In this document: positions 5,544-9,427 of the stretch, in pieces
Layout of the letters: each line of letters opens with the position of its first letter
Position numbering within the stretch: the stretch's first letter is position 1
NCBI GenBank assembly: GCA_021815005.1
Contig: JAKAHL010000054.1
Span: 1 to 9,427 of the forward strand
DNA: 9,427 bases
Direction of reading: 5' to 3'
Origin: Chloroflexota bacterium
Lineage (GTDB): Bacteria > Chloroflexota > Limnocylindria > Limnocylindrales > CSP1-4
Notes under the pieces: generated by a model
Databases searched by the model: none
Told to the model about the DNA's origin: nothing
What the model saw: the letters and a program-made list of their open reading frames with translations, nothing else
Made by a program: the position numbers and the translations under genes

Positions 5544-6779
5544 CTACACCCGCTCGAAGGCCATCGCGACCGAGCCGCCGCCGCCCAGGCAGAGCGTGGC
5601 CAGGCCATAGCGCCCGCGCCGGCGGCGGAGCTCGTGGAGCAGCGTCGCCACCACACGCGCGCCGGATGCGCCGATGGGGTGCCCGAGCGCGATCGCCCCG
5701 CCGTTGACGTTCACCCTGGCCCAGTCGAAGCCGAGCTCCCGGCCGTCGGCCAGGACCTGCGCCGCGAACGCCTCGTTGACCTCGATGAGGTCGTAGTCCG
5801 ACGGGGCGAGCCCCGTCCGGCGCTCGAGCGCCCGCACGCCCTCGATGGGGGCGAGGAACAGCCACTTCGGGGCGATCTCCGCCTGCGCGTAGCCGACGAT
5901 CCGCGCGAGGGGCCGCAGCCCGTACCGCTCGACGGCGCGCTCCGAGGCGACCACGGTGGCGGCCGCGCCGTCGGTGATGCCAGGCGCGTTGCCGGCGGTC
6001 ACCGTCCCCTGCGTCGCGTCGCCGCGGTCCTCGCCCCCTGGCAGCGGGAACACCGCCGGCAGCCTCGCGAGCGCCTCGGCGGTGGTGTCGCGCCGCGGGC
6101 CCTCGTCCCCGGCCACCACCGTCTCGCGGCCCTTCGCGTCGCGGATCGTGACCGGTGCCAGCTCCTCGTCGAAGCGGCCCGCGTCCATGGCCGCGACCGC
6201 CCGGCGGTGGCTCTCGAGCGCGAACGCGTCCTGGTCCGCCCGCGAGACGCCCGCCCGGATCGCCACGCGCTCGGCGTGGGTGCCCATGTGGCAGTCCTCG
6301 ACCGCGCACCACAGCCCGTCGCGGACGGCGGCGTCGTCCACGGTCCCCTGCCCCAGCCGGTAGCCGAAGCGGGCCTTGCCCAGCAGGAACGGGGCCTGGT
6401 TCATGGACTCCATGCCGCCGGCCACGTAGACGTCGCCGTCGCCCGCCTTGACGCCCGCGGCGGCGTACATGATCGCCTTGAGGCCCGAGCCGCAGACGCG
6501 GTTGACGGTGGTGGCGGGCACCGTCTCGGCGAGCCCGGCGCGGAGGGCAGCCTGGCGAGCCGGGGCCTGGCCGACGCCCGCCTGGAGCACCTGGCCCATG
6601 ATCGCCTCGGCCACCTCCGCGTCCCCCGGCAGCCCCGACCGCTCCACGGCGGCGCGGATGGCGGTGGCGCCGAGGTCCACCGCGGGCACCCCCGCGAGCG
6701 CCCCGCCGAACTTGCCGATCGGCGTGCGGGCGGCTGCGACCAGATAGACCTTGCCGTCGGGGCCAGCGAGCTCTTCCAT
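5544..6779 (-). CDS. Acetyl-CoA C-acetyltransferase (biosynthetic-type thiolase)
   Basis: This 411-residue cytoplasmic thiolase condenses two acetyl-CoA to acetoacetyl-CoA, or cleaves beta-ketoacyl-CoA in the reverse direction. It shows the complete catalytic set: acyl-accepting C96 in NRVCGSGLKA, GGMESMNQAP at 121-130, VNEAF (334-338), H367 in GGAIALGHPIGASGAR and C397 in TLCLGGGG. Length is slightly above the usual 390-400 because of about ten extra N-terminal residues before VYLVAAARTPIGKFGG. The ATG at 6779 is chosen because it gives the normal family N-terminus. No Shine-Dalgarno sequence is visible, and TACAGT six bases upstream suggests a leaderless transcript. The gene is divergent from the hybrid kinase. 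It could supply acetoacetyl-CoA to the 3-hydroxybutyryl-CoA dehydrogenase at 8352-9212. The last residues (LGGGGSVAMAFERV) vary slightly from the common CIGGGMG ending. Direction of use (synthesis or degradation) is unknown. Confidence 0.95.
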   Translation of the reverse strand: MEELAGPDGKVYLVAAARTPIGKFGGALAGVPAVDLGATAIRAAVERSGLPGDAEVAEAIMGQVLQAGVGQAPARQAALRAGLAETVPATTVNRVCGSGLKAIMYAAAGVKAGDGDVYVAGGMESMNQAPFLLGKARFGYRLGQGTVDDAAVRDGLWCAVEDCHMGTHAERVAIRAGVSRADQDAFALESHRRAVAAMDAGRFDEELAPVTIRDAKGRETVVAGDEGPRRDTTAEALARLPAVFPLPGGEDRGDATQGTVTAGNAPGITDGAAATVVASERAVERYGLRPLARIVGYAQAEIAPKWLFLAPIEGVRALERRTGLAPSDYDLIEVNEAFAAQVLADGRELGFDWARVNVNGGAIALGHPIGASGARVVATLLHELRRRRGRYGLATLCLGGGGSVAMAFERV

Positions 6780-6785
6780 CGGCCG

Positions 6786-6791
6786 ACTGTA
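6786..6791 (-). promoter_or_regulatory. Possible -10 element of a leaderless thiolase promoter
   Basis: TACAGT on the minus strand ends six bases before the thiolase ATG. That spacing would put transcription start at or next to the first codon, consistent with the missing ribosome binding site. No good -35 is visible. Confidence 0.35.
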
Positions 6792-6826
6792 CACCGCGAC
6801 CCGATGCGCGCCCGCCGGCGTCTCGC

Positions 6827-6832
6827 TAGGAT
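6827..6832 (+). promoter_or_regulatory. Possible -10 element of the hybrid kinase promoter
   Basis: TAGGAT lies 36 bases before the GTG start of the kinase in the 89-base divergent intergenic region. A start a few bases downstream would leave a leader of about 30 bases. No convincing -35 is present. Confidence 0.35.
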
Positions 6833-6868
6833 TCGGGATGCCGTCGCGCATCGAGGGGTGTCCAGATC

Positions 6869-8272
6869 GTGTCCGCTGAACCGGGAGCCGACCGCAGGGC
6901 GGCCAGCCTGCTCGCAGCCATCGCGGAGCCAGCCGTCCTGGTGGGTGGCGAGGGCCGGATCGCCGCCTGGAACGACGCGGCCGCGGCACGGCTGGGGCTC
7001 GGCCCCGCGGCTGTGGGACGGCGCCCTGAGGAGGCCCTCCGGCCGTGGTGGTCGAGCGTGCGCCGGATCTCGCTCGCCGGCGACATCGACGGGGCCCTGC
7101 TCGTGTGCTCGCTGGGCCCGGCGGGCATCGGCCCCGACGACCTGGCGCTCCAGCGCGAGGACACCGTCGGGCGGATCGCCGGCGGCATCACGCATGACCT
7201 CTCCAACCCGCTGGGGGCGATCGTGGGCCTGGCCGGGATGCTTGCCGACGAGCCCGGCGTGCCGGACGACCTCCGTTCGCTGGCCGGGGGCCTCGAGGAC
7301 AGCGCCCAGCGGACGCTCGCCATCGTGAAGGGCCTGCTCGAGTACGCCCGGCGGCGGCCGCTGCGCGTCGAGGCCGTCTCGGTCGGCCCCATCGTCCGCG
7401 GCGTCATGGACCTGCTTCGCCACGCGACCACCAACATGACCACGCGCGTGAGCGTGTCGGACGAGCTGCCAGAGGTCGAGGCGGACGCCTCGCTGCTGCG
7501 CCAGGCGCTCATGGCGCTCGCGCTCAACGCCCTCGAGGCGCAGGGCGTGGCCTGGGGTCCGGGCGCGCCCGAGGTCCACGGTCGGTTGCTGATCTCGGGG
7601 AGCGCCCGGGACGACGCGGGCGGGCGCCGGGTCCGCCTGGCTATCGAGGACGGCGCGCCGACCGTTTCGGAGCCCGAGCGCGCCGCGCTGTTCGCCGGCG
7701 GCGCCGCCCGATCGGGGCGAGACCTCGCGGTGGCCCGGGCCATCGTCGCGCGGTTCGGCGGCCGCATCTCGCTGGAGCCCGTGGCGGCCGGCAACCGGAT
7801 CGTGGTGGACCTGCCGGTGGTGGGCGCCGTCCTGGCCGCGCCGGACCCGGAACCGGCCCCCTCCCCGGCCGAGACCCCGGCGGCGGCCGAGTCGGCGGTT
7901 CCCGAGCGCCCGCTGGTGCTCGTGTGCGACGACGAGCCCCTCGTCCGCGGCCTCATGGTCCGGTACATGGAGCGGGCTGGGCTGCGCGCGGTCGAGGCGC
8001 ATGGGGGCCGCGAGGCCGTCGAGATCCTCGGGCGCCAGCGAGTCGCCATGGTGATCGCGGACCATCGCATGCCCGACCTGAGCGGGGTGGAGCTCTACGA
8101 GGCGGCCGTGACCATCGATCCCGCCCTCGCCGCGAGGTTCATCCTGACCTCTGGGGACGCGGGCACCGGGGACGTCATCGCGTTCGCCGAGCGGACGGGC
8201 GTTCCCGTCCTGTCGAAGCCCTTCGACCAGGCTCGGCTGGTGGCCCTCGTCCGGTCCGCCCTCGGCGGGTAG
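6869..8272 (+). CDS. Soluble hybrid histidine kinase with C-terminal receiver domain
   Basis: This 467-residue two-component protein has no signal peptide or membrane helix, so it should sense something in the cytoplasm. Residues 10-95 resemble a short PAS-like sensor. The dimerisation/phosphoacceptor domain has H109 in GGITHDLSNPLGAIVG. The ATPase domain has N220 in LALNALEA and DG at 261-262. Its lid and G2 region (about 272-300, GRDLAVARAIVARFGGRI) lacks the usual GTGLGL glycines, so ATP binding may be altered. An Ala/Pro linker (about 324-346) leads to a complete receiver: D354 and D355, phosphoacceptor D398 in IADHRMPDLSG, T427/S428 and K450 in LSKPF. GTG at 6869 is the first start after the in-frame TAG at 6827, with GAGGGG ten bases upstream. 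No DNA-binding domain is present, so output needs another partner. It is divergent from the thiolase and convergent with the acyl-CoA dehydrogenase gene, 79 bases apart. Confidence 0.9.
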   Translation: MSAEPGADRRAASLLAAIAEPAVLVGGEGRIAAWNDAAAARLGLGPAAVGRRPEEALRPWWSSVRRISLAGDIDGALLVCSLGPAGIGPDDLALQREDTVGRIAGGITHDLSNPLGAIVGLAGMLADEPGVPDDLRSLAGGLEDSAQRTLAIVKGLLEYARRRPLRVEAVSVGPIVRGVMDLLRHATTNMTTRVSVSDELPEVEADASLLRQALMALALNALEAQGVAWGPGAPEVHGRLLISGSARDDAGGRRVRLAIEDGAPTVSEPERAALFAGGAARSGRDLAVARAIVARFGGRISLEPVAAGNRIVVDLPVVGAVLAAPDPEPAPSPAETPAAAESAVPERPLVLVCDDEPLVRGLMVRYMERAGLRAVEAHGGREAVEILGRQRVAMVIADHRMPDLSGVELYEAAVTIDPALAARFILTSGDAGTGDVIAFAERTGVPVLSKPFDQARLVALVRSALGG

Positions 8273-8351
8273 GGACCTCCTCGGGCGGCGCGGGCCCCGG
8301 CCGCGAGTCGCCGTCGCCGCGCCGTTCGGCGGTCGCCGCGTCGGCGCCCGG

Positions 8352-9212
8352 TCAGCGCGGATACGAGTGGAAGCCGCGGCCCGTCTTCTGGCCCAGGTGA
8401 CCGTCCGCCACGAGGTCCACCAGCACCTGCGGCGGCTCGAACTGCGGCCCGCCGAGGCCTTCGTGGAGCACCCTCATGATCCCCAGGCACACGTCGAGCC
8501 CGATGAAGTCCGCCAGCTCCAGGGGTCCCATCGGGTGGTTGAGGCCCACCCTGGCGCCCGTGTCGATGTCGTCCGCCGTGCCGGTCCCCTCCTCGTAGGC
8601 GCGCATCGCCTCGGCGAGCAGCGGCATGAGCACGCGGTTCACGATGAAGCCGGGGCGGTCGGCGCTGACGATGACCTGCTTGCCCAGCTCGGCCGACAGG
8701 GCGCGGATCGCCGCCTCGGTGGCGTCGTCCGTGGCCGCCCCGCGGATCAGCTCCACGAGCGGCATCACCGGCACCGGGCTGAAGAAGTGCATCCCGACGA
8801 ACCTCGCGCGGCGCGCCTCGGAGGTGGCCGCCGCCAGCCGGTCGATCGAGATCGACGAGGTGTTGGACGCGAAGATCGCCCCGGCCGGCGCGATGGCGTC
8901 GAGCGAGGCCCAGAGCGCGGTCTTCACCGCCTCGTCCTCGAACACGGCCTCGATCACGAGGTCGGCGCGGGCGGCCCCGTCGAGCGTGTCTGCCGGCGTC
9001 AGGCGGGCGAGCGTGGCGTCGCGGTCGGCCGCGGCGAGGCGTCCCTTGGCCACCGATCGGTCGAGGCTGCCGGCGATGCGGTCGCGACCGGCCACGGCGC
9101 GGGCGAGGTCCGGCTCGTACAGGGTGACCTGCTTGCCGACGGCGGCGTGCACCTGCGCGATGCCGTGGCCCATGAGGCCTGCGCCGGCGACGAAGACGTG
9201 GTCGATGCTCAT
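8352..9212 (-). CDS. 3-hydroxybutyryl-CoA dehydrogenase (3-hydroxyacyl-CoA dehydrogenase family)
   Basis: This 286-residue cytoplasmic enzyme interconverts acetoacetyl-CoA and 3-hydroxybutyryl-CoA with NAD(P)H, and has the typical length for the stand-alone enzyme (hbd/fadB2/paaH type). The N-terminal Rossmann fold shows GAGLMGHGIAQ (10-20), with E33 after strand 2 where NAD-preferring enzymes often have an acidic residue. Catalytic residues by family comparison are S119 (SNTSS), H142 (GMHFFSPVP), E154 (PLVELIRG) and N225 (LNHPMGPLELADFIGLD). RPGFIVNR (186-193) begins the C-terminal helical domain. The ATG start overlaps the preceding gene's TGA as ATGA and has GGGAGGAGA four bases upstream, so it is translationally coupled to that gene. 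With the nearby thiolase it forms the acetoacetyl-CoA to 3-hydroxybutyryl-CoA step pair used in butyrate, polyhydroxybutyrate or fatty-acid routes; which route cannot be told here. Confidence 0.95.
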   Translation of the reverse strand: MSIDHVFVAGAGLMGHGIAQVHAAVGKQVTLYEPDLARAVAGRDRIAGSLDRSVAKGRLAAADRDATLARLTPADTLDGAARADLVIEAVFEDEAVKTALWASLDAIAPAGAIFASNTSSISIDRLAAATSEARRARFVGMHFFSPVPVMPLVELIRGAATDDATEAAIRALSAELGKQVIVSADRPGFIVNRVLMPLLAEAMRAYEEGTGTADDIDTGARVGLNHPMGPLELADFIGLDVCLGIMRVLHEGLGGPQFEPPQVLVDLVADGHLGQKTGRGFHSYPR

Positions 9213-9427
9213 CGGGTCTCCTCCCGGCCGAGGGCGGCCAGAAGCGCGTCCGCGGCGGCGTACGGATCGGTGTCGTGGCGGGCCACCGCCTCGAGCGCGG
9301 CGTCGGTGGCCCCGGCCAGCGCGGGCGCGGCGAGGCGAGCCCACAGGCGCTCCACCAGCACGGCGCGCACCTGGGCGGCGGCGCGGGCCCGGCGGGCTGC
9401 GGGCGTCGCCTCCTCGGCGCCCTGAGC
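9209..9427 (-). CDS. Probable MeaB-type methylmalonyl-CoA mutase GTPase chaperone, C-terminal fragment
   Basis: Only the last 72 residues lie in the window; the start is beyond the right edge. They form an Arg/Ala-rich helical segment (RARAAAQVRAVLVERLWARL), then a Leu/Ala helix and ARHDTDPYAAADALLAAL before the end. That arrangement, especially the [D/E]-x-DPY-x-AA-[DE]-x-L-L ending, is characteristic of the C-terminal dimerisation arm of MeaB/ArgK GTPases, which protect and reload adenosylcobalamin-dependent methylmalonyl-CoA mutase. The GTPase motifs are outside the window, so the call depends on the tail and context. The TGA overlaps the ATG of the 3-hydroxybutyryl-CoA dehydrogenase by four bases. 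Such pairing with acyl-CoA genes is common around methylmalonyl-CoA mutase loci. Alternatively it could be another helical C-terminal domain. Confidence 0.65.
   Translation of the reverse strand, partial: AQGAEEATPAARRARAAAQVRAVLVERLWARLAAPALAGATDAALEAVARHDTDPYAAADALLAALGREETR

Noticed and set aside
3466..5610. A 714-codon plus-strand open frame
   Set aside because: It is antisense to the aldehyde dehydrogenase and overlaps the tRNA. Its His/Arg/Asp-rich composition is typical of a GC-rich shadow frame.
5065..6312. Upstream extension of the aldehyde dehydrogenase frame (possible fusion protein)
   Set aside because: The frame is open by chance through the intergenic region and across the thiolase. 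The GTG at 5064 has a perfectly placed GGAGGT, and the family N-terminus starts there.
5103..7328. A 741-codon plus-strand open frame
   Set aside because: It runs antisense through the whole thiolase and out of frame into the kinase. No recognisable domain is present.
6401..8070. Long minus-strand open frames opposite the kinase
   Set aside because: The plus-strand gene has H-box, N-box and receiver motifs in order. The minus-strand translations are Ser/Arg/Ala-rich shadows, and one overlaps the thiolase out of frame.
8273..8351. Bidirectional terminator between the convergent kinase and dehydrogenase genes
   Set aside because: The 79 bases are GC-rich with only short potential stems and no T-tracts on either strand.
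1..9427. CRISPR array, insertion sequence or prophage signals
   Set aside because: No regularly spaced identical repeats, transposase or integrase sequences, or terminal inverted repeats were seen.

Overview
The window is very GC-rich with GTG starts and long spurious open frames on both strands. It looks like part of a free-living, probably aerobic soil or freshwater bacterium. The mix of a Tat-exported uptake [NiFe]-hydrogenase, acyl-CoA enzymes and a MeaB-type tail fits high-GC Chloroflexota (Limnocylindria/Ellin6529-like) or Actinomycetota. This placement rests on general character only, because the window contains no phylogenetic marker such as rRNA.

Layout. Positions 1-3064 (minus strand) hold the adjoining large and small subunits of a membrane-anchored group 1-like [NiFe]-hydrogenase. 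The large subunit runs off the left edge just after its second nickel motif. A structured, apparently non-coding leader (3065-3357) separates the operon from a strong terminator and a complete tRNA-Lys(CTT) at 3406-3480, all on the minus strand. Next come an NAD(P)+-dependent aldehyde dehydrogenase (3568-5064), a 479-base stretch without a convincing gene but with a short tandem repeat, and an acetyl-CoA C-acetyltransferase (thiolase, 5544-6779). A soluble hybrid histidine kinase with a C-terminal receiver domain (6869-8272, plus strand) is divergent from the thiolase and convergent with a 3-hydroxybutyryl-CoA dehydrogenase (8352-9212, minus). That dehydrogenase overlaps by four bases the C-terminal end of what looks like the methylmalonyl-CoA mutase GTPase chaperone MeaB (9209 to the right edge).

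How it fits together. The thiolase, hydroxyacyl-CoA dehydrogenase and MeaB tail point to short-chain acyl-CoA handling (acetoacetyl-CoA/3-hydroxybutyryl-CoA and propionyl/methylmalonyl-CoA). The aldehyde dehydrogenase could feed acids into this or remove aldehydes. The hydrogenase would pass electrons from H2 outside the membrane to the respiratory chain as supplementary energy. The hybrid kinase may regulate its divergent neighbour, but nothing in the sequence proves this.

Most notable. The hydrogenase has an Asp in place of one proximal-cluster Cys, an Ala in place of the normally conserved Asp beside the Ni-binding Cys pair, an extra Cys near the proximal cluster, and a roughly 100-residue proline-rich tail after the membrane anchor that contains a 19-residue duplication.
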